A stretch of 33,471 nt of DNA, taken from Bacteroidota bacterium (lineage in GTDB: Bacteria > Bacteroidota > Bacteroidia > Chitinophagales > Saprospiraceae). A program made the translations under genes and the position numbers. Below the pieces are notes generated by a model. The model had not been told where the DNA came from. It saw nothing but the letters and a program-made list of their open reading frames with translations, and made no database searches. This document shows positions 14,393 through 22,916 of the stretch, piece after piece. Position 1 is the first letter of the stretch; each line of letters begins with the position of its first letter. The stretch spans positions 1 through 33,471 of the forward strand of contig PZPC01000058.1 in NCBI GenBank assembly GCA_003045895.1. Direction: 5' to 3'.

Positions 14393-15481
14393 TATTTTGC
14401 AAACGGTTGCAGCGAGCCGTTTTTTACCCGCTACGACGAAAATTTCGGTGCCGGGTTCCCGCATTTCCGCAGGTACGTAACCCATACCAATAGGTAGGTC
14501 GAGGCTAGGCGATTGTGTTCCGCTGGTCACCTCCCCGATCACTTCTCCCGCGGCATTTTCAATGGGGTAGCCATGGCGCGGCACGCGGCGTTCGGCTAGG
14601 GTGAATCCGACCAGCCGGCGTTGCAGTTCTGCTGTTTTTTGGGCCACGATCGGTGCTTTACCCACGAAATCGCCTTTGCCCAGTTTGGTAATCCAGCCCA
14701 GTCCTGCTTCCAGGGGGTTGGTGCTATCGGTGAGGTCATTGCCATAGAGGCAATAGCCCATTTCGAGGCGCAGGGTATCGCGTGCGCCGAGTCCGGCGGG
14801 AAGTAAGCCGTGGTCCTTGCCGGCGGCCATTACGGCATCCCAGAGCAGGCCGATGTGTTCGGCGTCGGCGTACAGTTCGAAGCCACCCGAGCCGGTGTAG
14901 CCTGTCGCGGAGATGATCACATTGTCTACTCCTGCTACCTGGCCTTTGGTAAAGGTATAATAGCTGATGGCGGAAAGGTCAACGCTGGTAAGGGGTTGCA
15001 AAATGGCTGCTGCTGCCGGTCCCTGCACTGCTATCAGGCCGGTTTGGTCAGAAATATTGAGGAGCCGGGTATCAAAGGTATTGTGCTCAAAAAGCCAGCG
15101 CCAGTCTTTGTCGAGGTTGGCCCCATTAACGACCAACATGTAGGCCCGTTCGCCGGCGGAGCAATTGTCTTCCGCTAAGCGGTAAACCAGGAGGTCATCG
15201 ACAATGCCACCTTCGGCATTCGGAAAGCAGGAATATTGTGCCTGGCCAATCGCCAGTTTACTGGCATCATTGGAGGTGACATGCTGGATGAAATCCAGCG
15301 CTTCGCGCCCCCTGACGATAAATTCACCCATGTGGGAAACATCAAAGATGCCGGCCCGGGTGCGCACCGCCTGGTGCTCTTCCTTGATTCCGGAGTAGGA
15401 AATGGGCATGTAGAATCCGGCAAATTCGGCCATTTTTGCGCCAAGTTCTTCGTGGCGACTGCGTAGCGGCGTAGACTTCAT
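14375..15481 (-). CDS. gcvT: Glycine cleavage system aminomethyltransferase (T protein)
   Basis: 368 residues, full length for GcvT. It shows the N-terminal [20 protein letters not shown], the folate-site region [26 protein letters not shown], the [12 protein letters not shown] motif and the C-terminal [11 protein letters not shown] and [12 protein letters not shown]. The enzyme transfers the aminomethyl group from the H protein to tetrahydrofolate, releasing ammonia, in the cytoplasm. It begins 8 bp after the stop of the cyclophilin lipoprotein gene, so it is the last gene of the PBP1A operon; gcvH and gcvP are not in the window. The final residues (IPFLSL) are encoded within a 31-bp direct repeat, so the original C-terminus may have been slightly altered. 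Confidence 0.93.
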   Translation of the reverse strand: MKSTPLRSRHEELGAKMAEFAGFYMPISYSGIKEEHQAVRTRAGIFDVSHMGEFIVRGREALDFIQHVTSNDASKLAIGQAQYSCFPNAEGGIVDDLLVYRLAEDNCSAGERAYMLVVNGANLDKDWRWLFEHNTFDTRLLNISDQTGLIAVQGPAAAAILQPLTSVDLSAISYYTFTKGQVAGVDNVIISATGYTGSGGFELYADAEHIGLLWDAVMAAGKDHGLLPAGLGARDTLRLEMGYCLYGNDLTDSTNPLEAGLGWITKLGKGDFVGKAPIVAQKTAELQRRLVGFTLAERRVPRHGYPIENAAGEVIGEVTSGTQSPSLDLPIGMGYVPAEMREPGTEIFVVAGKKRLAATVCKIPFLSL

Positions 15482-15489
15482 AAAAAAAA

Positions 15490-17514
15490 TTACTGGGTTG
15501 GAATAATGGTGGCAGACAGGATTCGATCACCTACCTGGATGGTTTGAATAACATCCATCCCCGCGGTTACTTTACCAAACAACGTGTAGTTGCCGTCGAG
15601 GTGGAGGGTAGGGGAATGGGTAATAAAAAACTGGGTGCCTTCGGTGTCTGGTCCGGCCGAGGCCATCCCCAGCAGTCCTTCTTCGTTGTAATGAAGATCG
15701 GAAAATTCGGAGCGGATGCTGTAGTCGAGGCTACCGTAGGCATCGCCCGTAGGGCTACCGCCCTGGATGACAAAATTCGCTACGACCCGATGAAAAGCTT
15801 TATCGGTCAGGAAACCAGATTTGGCGAGGGCCAGCAGGTTTGCCACGGACCCCGGCGCTACCGTAGGCCAGAGGCTGATAACGACTTTTCCGCAGTTGGT
15901 TTCGAGTTCCAGCGCAGGGTGGTTGCCGTAGGTGCGGAGGAGTTTCCAATCGATGGGGTGGTTGTAGACTGGCCGCATGGGCACGAAGGCTGCTTTTCCC
16001 TGCAGCTTGTTGATCGTCAGGGCCAACTCATTGTAGCTTTCGATCAAGGTAGGTAGTTCGAGGCTATCCAGCACCGCCTGCAGTACGTTGAGGGAGTCGA
16101 AAAGTGGGCGGTAGTCGTGTTGTTCCGAGCGCAAAGCCTGCGCGGCTACGGCTACCGGACCAGGCTCCCTGGTTTGAATGGCCTGGGTAAACATGGTGGC
16201 GAATTCCTGGGTTATCCGTCGGGCGCTCAGGCTGAAATAGGCATTGAAATCCGGGCGGTCGCTGATCTGCTGCAGTGCTTCCACCGCTGCTGTACGAACC
16301 ACCGGATGCGGAGATGCCAGCCCTTCGCGGAAGATGAAACGGTAGTTCCAGGGAAACTCGCCCAGGGCCTGCAGGATAGCTGCTTGCTGGTAGGCGGTAG
16401 CCTTGGGGAATTGCTGGCGCAGTTCGAAGTTGATCACATCTCTGACCTCGGTTCGGAAAGCCGGCAGGTGCCGGTTGGCCACGCGGTAGAGTTCTACTTG
16501 TATGGGGGTAGGCAGGCTGTCTTTGGCAAAGCGCCACCACTGCGTTGCATCTTCCGGAGAAGATTTCTCCAACAGGTACTGCGCCGCCTGGCGGGCTACG
16601 TGTTCATTGCGGTCACGAATGGCTTCTGCTACCAGCGTTCGGCCATTTTCGTAGGGGAAGTTGGCCAGTGCCCGCAGGATATTACACTTAACGCGGTAGT
16701 CGCGTTCCTTGCTGTACTGCGTGGTCAGGCTGGTCAGGGCAACGTCTTGTTTGGATTTGCCCACGGCGATGGCCAGTGCCATGCGGATGGCCGGATCGGT
16801 TGACTGTTCAAAAGCACTCACCAGTGGCGCTGCCAAAGAGTCGAGCGGGACGGCTACGCGAGACAGGTAATTGGCGGCAATGAGCCGGACGCTGCGGGGG
16901 TAGGTTCCTTTAGGGATGAATTCCAACATCTTCCGGGTTCCTTGTTCCGCGGTGATGCCTTGTAGGCCCAGGCGGTAAATCCCCCATGCCTGCCCTTCGA
17001 GCAAGGCGGTATCCCGTGGTGTATAGGTGGAAATCGAGGCCAGCTGTTCCAGGGTTTTCAACGTGCCACATTTGCCTACGGCCTCCAGGATGGCCCGCTG
17101 AGCCGCGGCGTAGACCATGGCCGTATCTTCGGTAACAAACCCGCGGATAAGGAAGGGCAGGGCCGCATTGTTTTTGCTTTGCCCCAAGGCAAAGGCGGCC
17201 ATCTCCCGAACGGCGGGCAGGGGGTCATTGAGCAGCAAGGCGACACTATCCAGCGCGAAGGTGTCGGTGAAGCTGGCAAACGCCCGTGCTGCCAGGTAGC
17301 GGTAGGCGGGGTTCGGATGGCGCAAATAGGGATAGAGCAGGTTGGCTTGTCGCTGATCCTGGGCATCGCTGATCTGCTGGAAGAGGGAGTCCTGGATATT
17401 AATGTCAATGGTCGTGATAACCTCTTCCGGCTGGGGAGGAACACAGGCACTGGTGTAGGTAATGAGGGCCGCCAGGCTGGCCAGCAGGATAAATAAATGG
17501 TAGGTTCTATTCAT
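15490..17514 (-). CDS. HEAT-repeat lipoprotein with C-terminal cyclophilin-type peptidyl-prolyl isomerase domain
   Basis: From the ATG at 17514 the product is 674 residues. The N-terminus is a hydrophobic signal ending in T-S-A-C (Cys24), a slightly atypical lipobox, so it is probably a periplasm-facing lipoprotein. Residues about 40-400 are tandem helical repeats of HEAT type (YPYLRHPNPAYRYLAARAFA, DPLPAVREMAAFALGQS). The last 150 residues form a cyclophilin domain with KAFHRVVANFVIQGG, TEGTQFFITHSPTLHLDGNY and FGKVTAGMDVI. In the family this domain isomerises proline bonds. The upstream ATG at 17604 is rejected: the ATG used overlaps the last 8 bases of the PBP1A gene and puts the signal peptide at the N-terminus. 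This overlap suggests translational coupling and a role in folding or scaffolding of envelope proteins (inference). Confidence 0.88.
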   Translation of the reverse strand: MNRTYHLFILLASLAALITYTSACVPPQPEEVITTIDINIQDSLFQQISDAQDQRQANLLYPYLRHPNPAYRYLAARAFASFTDTFALDSVALLLNDPLPAVREMAAFALGQSKNNAALPFLIRGFVTEDTAMVYAAAQRAILEAVGKCGTLKTLEQLASISTYTPRDTALLEGQAWGIYRLGLQGITAEQGTRKMLEFIPKGTYPRSVRLIAANYLSRVAVPLDSLAAPLVSAFEQSTDPAIRMALAIAVGKSKQDVALTSLTTQYSKERDYRVKCNILRALANFPYENGRTLVAEAIRDRNEHVARQAAQYLLEKSSPEDATQWWRFAKDSLPTPIQVELYRVANRHLPAFRTEVRDVINFELRQQFPKATAYQQAAILQALGEFPWNYRFIFREGLASPHPVVRTAAVEALQQISDRPDFNAYFSLSARRITQEFATMFTQAIQTREPGPVAVAAQALRSEQHDYRPLFDSLNVLQAVLDSLELPTLIESYNELALTINKLQGKAAFVPMRPVYNHPIDWKLLRTYGNHPALELETNCGKVVISLWPTVAPGSVANLLALAKSGFLTDKAFHRVVANFVIQGGSPTGDAYGSLDYSIRSEFSDLHYNEEGLLGMASAGPDTEGTQFFITHSPTLHLDGNYTLFGKVTAGMDVIQTIQVGDRILSATIIPTQ

Positions 17515-20038
17515 TGCCAAAGTCAGGATCGTTATTAATGTCAAAGCCGTTTTCCAGGAATTCTCCTTCTTCGGAAGGGGCGTTGGGGTTGTCGTAGGCA
17601 TCACAGTTCAGTTCGATGCCCAAATCGCCCCGTGGGCGGAAGAAGGTTTTGGTGAAGTCCCATTTAATACTTTCGTCGGCCTGCAGGCCTTCGATGAATT
17701 TGAGCACCATGGGTTTAGCCATATAAGCACCCTGGCCAAATGCCAGGGAGCGGAAGCTGATCCAGCGATCGTCGCCACCCACCCAACAGCCGACAACCAG
17801 GTTGGGGGTGACGCCCATAAACCAACCGTCGGCATAGTCGTTGGTGGTTCCGGTTTTTCCACCAAATTGCCCGCGAATACTGCCGCGGCGTTCGGCAGCA
17901 TACTGGAGCATCTCGGTCATGGCGTAATTGGCTTCCGGCCGGATGGCCTGCTTTTCGGTGGGTACGCTTTGGTAAATCAACCGCCCATAGCGGTCTTCGA
18001 TGCGGGTGAGGTAGGTGGGTTCGTTGTAAATGCCGTTGTTGGCGAAGGTGGTGTAGGCCCCCGTCATCTCTTGCACGGACAGGTCTACGGCACCCAGGCA
18101 AATGGAAGGTGTTTGGGGAATCACCGACTTGTCGATGCCCATCAGCGCGGCCTTTTCCCGGACGGGCTCGGGGCTGCCCAATTCTTTCATCAGCGTGACG
18201 GAGATGGTGTTTTTCGACAAGCGCAGGCCATCTTTCAGGGTGATCAGCTGGTTGGAGTAGCTGCCACTGGAGTTGCGCGGGGTCCAGGGTTTTTGCAGGT
18301 AGAAGCGGCCGTCGCCGGGGTTGATGGTTACGGCGACGTCCATGTATTGCTGGCAGGGCGAGATGCTCTGCAAATCGATTGCGGTAGCGTAAACGAAAGG
18401 TTTAAAGGTGGAACCTACCTGGCGACGCGTATTGATGTTGACGTGGTCATACTGGAACCAGTTGAAATCTACCCCACCTACCCAGGCGTTCACGTAACCG
18501 GTTTCGGGATCGACCGCCATCAGGCCGGTTTGCAGGATCATGCGGTGGTATTTCACGGAATCCAACGGCGTCATGGTGGTGTCGGCCGTCATATTTTTGT
18601 GGTTATAGGCAAACACCCGCATTTTGGTGGGTTTGTTGAATTCCTGGTCTGCGGCGACCGTAAGTTTGCGCCATTGTTCTTTCAGGGCGCCGAATTTGCT
18701 GCTCCGCATCACGCGCCGGTACTTGTTGGCCAGGCTGGAACTGATGAGCCCGTCCTGGACCAGCCCTTTGATGACGTCTCCTTCTTTTTCGTCCCGAACC
18801 ATGCGCTCGATTTCCCGGTCATCGGCGTGGAAGTCGAAATCGGTTTCTGCCGCCAGCGCTTTGGTTATTTCGTCGAGGTACTTGCTGCGCAGGTTCTGGT
18901 AGCGGTCTGAGGCCCGTACGTCTTTGACGAGGTTGGCCTGCCGGCGTTCAATGGGGACTTCCGATTCCGTACCGTATTCGTAATCCCAGGGATCTTTGTT
19001 GCGCCAGTGGGTGAAGAACGTCTTTTGCAATTTAGCCATGTGCTCGTGGACCACCTGCTCGGCAATCTCCTGCATGCGGGGGTTGATGGTGGTATAGATT
19101 TTCAAGCCATCGCGGTAAATATCGTAGGTTGTACCATCGGTCTTGCGGTACTCCGGGCGATTGAGGATGTCTTTGACGCGCTCGGCCAGGATCATCCGAA
19201 AGTAAGGCGCCAGGCCGTCGATGTGGGTCTGGCTGGAAATGTGCAGCCCCAATGGTTTGGCCCGGTACTGGTCGTAATCTTGCTGGCTGATGTAACCCGC
19301 CCGGCGCATCTGATCCAGTACCACCTCCCGCCGCTGCCTGGTCCGCTCGGGGAAACGCCGGGGATTGTAGAAGGAGGCATTCTTGAGCATCCCCACCAAC
19401 ATGGCGCTTTCGTCTACACTGAGGTCTTCGGGTAGCTTGCTGAAATAGATTTCGGCCGCAGCGCGGATTCCTTTTGCATTGTTGATGAAATCGTAGCGGT
19501 TGAGGTACAGGGCAATGATCTCGTCCTTGGTGTATTTGCGCTCCAGCCGCACGGCAATGATCCATTCCCGCAGCTTCTGGAAAATGACGTTGGAAAACTG
19601 CTTGGAGCGCGTTCCCGTGAACAACAGCTTGGCTAATTGCTGGCTGATGGTACTGGCTCCGCCCTTGGTACCCATGTAAGCTACGGCTCTTGCCAGGCCC
19701 CGAAAGTCGATTCCCGTGTGGTCATAGTAACGAATATCTTCGGTCGCAATTAAGGCTTTCACCAAGTGCGGAGGAATTTCATCGTAGGCTACCGGCACCC
19801 GGTTTTCGGTATAGTATTTGCCGAGCAATACCCCGTTCTCAGCGAAGACCTGGGAGGCCTCGTTGGTCTTGGGATTCTCCAACTCGGTTACCGATGGAAG
19901 ATCGGTGAATGACAATCCGATAAAGAGCAGCAGAACCGCTGCCAGGCCGCCCAAAAGCAGTCGCCACAGCCACAAAACGATATTCTTGTGCCGGGGATTA
20001 TCGTAACCATTCAACAATTGATCAATCAGCTTGCGCAT
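17507..20038 (-). CDS. mrcA: Class A penicillin-binding protein 1A
   Basis: 843 residues. A membrane anchor lies at about 22-43. The GT51 glycosyltransferase domain (about 65-240) has the catalytic glutamate E100 in IATEDIRYYDH and GGASTISQQLAKLL. The transpeptidase domain carries the active-site serine S543 in GSTFKPF, the SKN motif in LRLSKNTISV and the KTGT motif at 728-731. It polymerises and crosslinks peptidoglycan at the outer face of the inner membrane. A long insertion between the two domains (about 330-500) is charged and fits the linker region seen in Bacteroidota homologues. It heads an operon with the HEAT-cyclophilin lipoprotein and gcvT. The C-terminus is short and acidic (EEGEFLENGFDINNDPDFGNE). 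Confidence 0.93.
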   Translation of the reverse strand: MRKLIDQLLNGYDNPRHKNIVLWLWRLLLGGLAAVLLLFIGLSFTDLPSVTELENPKTNEASQVFAENGVLLGKYYTENRVPVAYDEIPPHLVKALIATEDIRYYDHTGIDFRGLARAVAYMGTKGGASTISQQLAKLLFTGTRSKQFSNVIFQKLREWIIAVRLERKYTKDEIIALYLNRYDFINNAKGIRAAAEIYFSKLPEDLSVDESAMLVGMLKNASFYNPRRFPERTRQRREVVLDQMRRAGYISQQDYDQYRAKPLGLHISSQTHIDGLAPYFRMILAERVKDILNRPEYRKTDGTTYDIYRDGLKIYTTINPRMQEIAEQVVHEHMAKLQKTFFTHWRNKDPWDYEYGTESEVPIERRQANLVKDVRASDRYQNLRSKYLDEITKALAAETDFDFHADDREIERMVRDEKEGDVIKGLVQDGLISSSLANKYRRVMRSSKFGALKEQWRKLTVAADQEFNKPTKMRVFAYNHKNMTADTTMTPLDSVKYHRMILQTGLMAVDPETGYVNAWVGGVDFNWFQYDHVNINTRRQVGSTFKPFVYATAIDLQSISPCQQYMDVAVTINPGDGRFYLQKPWTPRNSSGSYSNQLITLKDGLRLSKNTISVTLMKELGSPEPVREKAALMGIDKSVIPQTPSICLGAVDLSVQEMTGAYTTFANNGIYNEPTYLTRIEDRYGRLIYQSVPTEKQAIRPEANYAMTEMLQYAAERRGSIRGQFGGKTGTTNDYADGWFMGVTPNLVVGCWVGGDDRWISFRSLAFGQGAYMAKPMVLKFIEGLQADESIKWDFTKTFFRPRGDLGIELNCDAYDNPNAPSEEGEFLENGFDINNDPDFGNE

Positions 20039-20277
20039 ATATTTTTGATAGATTTAGCCTGACAATTTCAGGATTTCCGGAACGATTCGGCTACTGGTAG
20101 CCAACATACTCACCCTTGCCACGCTACGGGTAGCAAGAAAAATCCCAAAGACAGCACAAGATACGAGATTCTCCAGGATGTAGGACAGGAGATGAGCAGG
20201 TGCTTGCGATTTTTGCGTATTCGTTGTCCTCCCCCTCCACTATTCACCGCTATTGGTGGGCAGCTACCGGTAATCTG

Positions 20278-20679
20278 CTACAGAAAGCGGTGTTGGAGTT
20301 CGGGGGTGGGGATCATGCAAACGTCTTTTTGGCCAAACCAGCGGTAGCGGTTGCGGGCTACCCAATTGTAGGCGGCATCCCGCCAGGTGCGGGGAATCAG
20401 CCAGAAAATTTGGGTCCAGCTCCAAAAGCCGCGCAGCTGGGGGAGTAGCCGCAAAGCGACCGCTGAATGGGTGTAGGCCTGGCCCTGGTCGATGAGTACC
20501 ACTGTATTCAGGGCGTTTGTGTCCAGGTTGTACTGGGCAAGCAGGGCTTTGCCCGTCTCCGACTGGAGGCTGGCAAAGCGAAAAACACCCTCCGGATCGC
20601 GCCGGATGATGAATTGCACAAAACCATTGCAGAGGTTGCAGACACCGTCGAAGAGCAGAATGGGGGGATTGGCAGACAT
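20278..20679 (-). CDS. DCC-family thiol-disulfide oxidoreductase-like protein (DUF393)
   Basis: 133 residues from the ATG at 20679. The family signature DGVCNLCN is at about residues 10-17, with the two cysteines as CxxC, followed by FVQFIIRRDP and FRFASLQSETG. The rest, TVVLIDQGQAYTHSAVALRLL and the C-terminal YNWVARNRYRWFG, matches DUF393. Members have a thioredoxin-like fold and are presumed redox proteins; no substrate is established. The upstream in-frame ATG (20775) would add 32 residues that are not part of the family. It is divergent from the universal stress gene at 21101, and lies about 240 bp beyond the PBP1A start on the same strand, so it could read toward that operon. Confidence 0.85.
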   Translation of the reverse strand: MSANPPILLFDGVCNLCNGFVQFIIRRDPEGVFRFASLQSETGKALLAQYNLDTNALNTVVLIDQGQAYTHSAVALRLLPQLRGFWSWTQIFWLIPRTWRDAAYNWVARNRYRWFGQKDVCMIPTPELQHRFL

Positions 20680-21100
20680 GCGTTGTTTTTTCTTGTTAAA
20701 TGTAAACGCAATAAGGGGTATTTCGTTGCTCGCCCGGGCTGAGCTATTTTGAAGGAGCCCCGATTTACCCTTCAACGTAAAGATGCGTTAATACGAGGTC
20801 TTCGGGGTACCATCCTCAGGGGAGCACCGGTTTTGCTGCCGGTGTGTGTGGATGGGTGAGGCGGACACACATTGGTGAAACGTCGTCGACTGCGTGATTT
20901 GGTAAGATATCAATATCAAAATTGACAAAAATCATTGCCGAAAACTATTATTGAATCTATCTTTCTAATTGTGTTGCTAATGGTAAGCGGCTCTTCAGAA
21001 GCGTCATGTTACCTTCGGTTTTACTTTGTGGTTGCTTTCGATTAACTTAATACAAAAAAATGTCAGAGAATTTAATCCATGAGACAAAAAAGAAGGTAAG
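20680..21100. other. Divergent intergenic region
   Basis: No gene is seen in these 421 bases. They hold a small hairpin (caccgg/ccggtg, 20825-20844), the probable promoter of the stress cassette at 20935-20965, and an AT-rich leader of about 130 bases before the ATG at 21101. An aagaaggtaag stretch just before that ATG could act as a ribosome binding site, which is uncommon in this window. Confidence 0.6.
20935..20965 (+). promoter_or_regulatory. Probable promoter of the calcium/stress cassette
   Basis: TTG (20935-20937) and TATCTTTC (20958-20965) are separated by 20 bases, near the Bacteroidota arrangement TTG-N19-21-TAnnTTTG, with one mismatch in the last base. It would give an untranslated leader of about 130 bases. 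Confidence 0.4.
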
Positions 21101-21925
21101 ATGAAAAAAATACTTGTCCCAACCGATTTCTCTCCAATAGCAGATAATGCTTTAAATTATGCCATTGAGATAGCGGCAAAATTTGAAAGTGAAATTTTAT
21201 TGTACCACGTTTATTCTTTTCGTAAAAAAGTTGATTTCGATTGGAATTTTCCGGAAGACGAACAGCCCTATGTAAGTAACATTGAAAGGCAAATGGATTT
21301 AACAAGAGAAAAGTTCAGAGAAAAAATAAAACAAAAAGGGATTGCAATTCAAACAAGGGTAGAGGAAGACAATGTTTTTTCCCTATTTGCAAGAAAAGTA
21401 GTAAAGCACAATATCAGCTTGATAGTAATGGGTAGCAAAGGTGCTTCCGGGTTAGAGAAAGTTATCTTTGGAAGTGTTGCTGTTGTTGCCTTGGAAAGGG
21501 CAAAAGTCCCGGTTTTGTTTGTCCCTCCTGGTTGTTATTTTCGTCCTTTCGAGCAAATTATATTGGCTACAGACTTAAATGAAGTTGCGGCGCAAGTGCT
21601 TTCACCTCTTCAAAAGTTGGCGTTTAAGTTTGCTGCAAAAGTGACCGTTCTTAATGTGAACATAGATTCAGACGAAGGCATCCCTCAGAAAAATAATTTA
21701 TACCTTAAGGATGTAGAAACAACTTATACGGAGATACCTGTATTCAGAGATGTTAATCAGAGCATCAATGATTTTGTTGGAAAAAATAAATTTGATTTAA
21801 TGTGCATGATAAGGCGAGAGAAAGATTTTTTTGAAAGCCTTTTCAAAAGGAGCGTTACAAAACGGCAGGTTTACAATAATACCATCCCGCTTTTGGTGTT
21901 GCCTGAAAATTTAAAAGAAGCATAA
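21101..21925 (+). CDS. Universal stress protein with tandem UspA domains
   Basis: 274 residues with two UspA-like halves. The first (about 1-145) is complete: KKILVPTDFSPIADNALNYA at the N-terminus and the nucleotide-binding loop GSKGASGLEKVIFGSVAVVALERAKVPVLFVP. The second (about 150-270) begins FEQIILATDLNEV and is degenerate, without the glycine loop. The first half fits ATP-binding UspA members. It is a cytoplasmic protein likely induced by stress. The gene is clearly more AT-rich than the two genes downstream and than its left neighbours, which suggests separate ancestry. It lies 49 bp before the exchanger gene, and probably leads the cassette. Confidence 0.88.
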   Translation: MKKILVPTDFSPIADNALNYAIEIAAKFESEILLYHVYSFRKKVDFDWNFPEDEQPYVSNIERQMDLTREKFREKIKQKGIAIQTRVEEDNVFSLFARKVVKHNISLIVMGSKGASGLEKVIFGSVAVVALERAKVPVLFVPPGCYFRPFEQIILATDLNEVAAQVLSPLQKLAFKFAAKVTVLNVNIDSDEGIPQKNNLYLKDVETTYTEIPVFRDVNQSINDFVGKNKFDLMCMIRREKDFFESLFKRSVTKRQVYNNTIPLLVLPENLKEA

Positions 21926-21974
21926 CTGTTTAGCCGTTGTAAGCGGGCTAAGCTGTTGCAATTATCAAAAAAAA

Positions 21975-22907
21975 ATGGCAGAAGGTTTTCTATTTATTTC
22001 AGGTTTAATCGGCCTGTGGATCGGCACAAAATGGGTGGTGAAAAGTGCCATCGGCATCGCCGAAAGGCATCAGCTTTCCCATGCCTTCGTCGGGCTGGCG
22101 ATTTTGGCGGTCGGGACGGATTTACCGGAGGTGTTCATTTCCATTGATGCTTCCATTTTGCATTTGCAGGGCCTTGAATCTTCCGGGATAATCACGGGCA
22201 ATGCCATCGGTAGTTCCATCTGTCAAATGAGCATTGTCCTCGGCATTGCCGGGCTTTTCCACAATTTCACCTTTTCGAAAAAGGAGTTGTTCCGCGACGG
22301 GCTGGCTTTGCTCGCTTCCATCGGGCTGTTGTTCGCAGTTGGGTGGGACGGCGTGGTTTCGAGGGTAGAGGGGTTGGTTTTACTGGTCGCCTACTTGATT
22401 TACTACGTGGTTTTGTGGAGAAGCAACCGAAAGACCATCACGAACCAGGTCACTCACGAGCACCAGAGCAACCTGAAATTGGCGGGCTATTTGCTGATTG
22501 GTCTCGTCGCGTTGGTTTTTTCCTCCCATCTGGTAGTGAAGAACGCGATTTTTTTTGCCGAAAAATGGGGCGTGGCGCAGTCGTTTGTTGGTATCGTGTT
22601 GATAGGGTTGGGGACGGGCTTGCCAGAACTGGCCGTCTCCATTGGCGCAGCGATGCGAAAATCGGTGGAGATGTCCGTCGGCAACATCATGGGTAGCAAT
22701 ATCTTCGATACGCTCGTCCTCGTCGGGCTGGGGGGAGCCATCAGCCAAATCTCGATGGAGAGTAACCTGTTGAGATTCGATTTGCTCGTGCAACTTGGGA
22801 TATCCTTGCTGGTACTCATTTTTCTGAAAACCCAAAGGGGGATATCGAAGGTGGAGGCAGTTGTGCTTATTGTGTTGTATCTGGTTTATGTGGGAGTTAA
22901 AATTTAA
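21975..22907 (+). CDS. Na+/Ca2+ exchanger family membrane protein (CaCA, YrbG-like)
   Basis: 310 residues with about ten hydrophobic segments in two inverted halves. Each half carries the ion-binding alpha repeat: AILAVGTDLPEVFISIDASI with GNAIGSSICQ in the first, and LIGLGTGLPELAVSIGAAM with GNIMGSNIFDTLVLVG in the second. The conserved acidic residues (E of LPEV and LPEL) and N/D positions are present, so ion transport is likely retained. The family exports Ca2+ in exchange for Na+ or H+ across the inner membrane. It is 9 bp upstream of the Ca2+-ATPase gene and in one operon with it, which supports calcium as the substrate. Confidence 0.9.
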   Translation: MAEGFLFISGLIGLWIGTKWVVKSAIGIAERHQLSHAFVGLAILAVGTDLPEVFISIDASILHLQGLESSGIITGNAIGSSICQMSIVLGIAGLFHNFTFSKKELFRDGLALLASIGLLFAVGWDGVVSRVEGLVLLVAYLIYYVVLWRSNRKTITNQVTHEHQSNLKLAGYLLIGLVALVFSSHLVVKNAIFFAEKWGVAQSFVGIVLIGLGTGLPELAVSIGAAMRKSVEMSVGNIMGSNIFDTLVLVGLGGAISQISMESNLLRFDLLVQLGISLLVLIFLKTQRGISKVEAVVLIVLYLVYVGVKI

Positions 22908-22916
22908 AGAAAGCGG

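Noticed and set aside
17515-17604. Longer N-terminus for the HEAT-cyclophilin protein
   Set aside because: It would put 30 residues before the signal peptide and overlap PBP1A by 98 bases; the ATG at 17514 is better placed.
17867-18910. 347-codon plus-strand frame opposite PBP1A
   Set aside because: It is antisense to a gene with all catalytic motifs.
20790-20880. tRNA or riboswitch upstream of the stress cassette
   Set aside because: A small hairpin is present, but no cloverleaf, T-loop or known aptamer pattern could be found.
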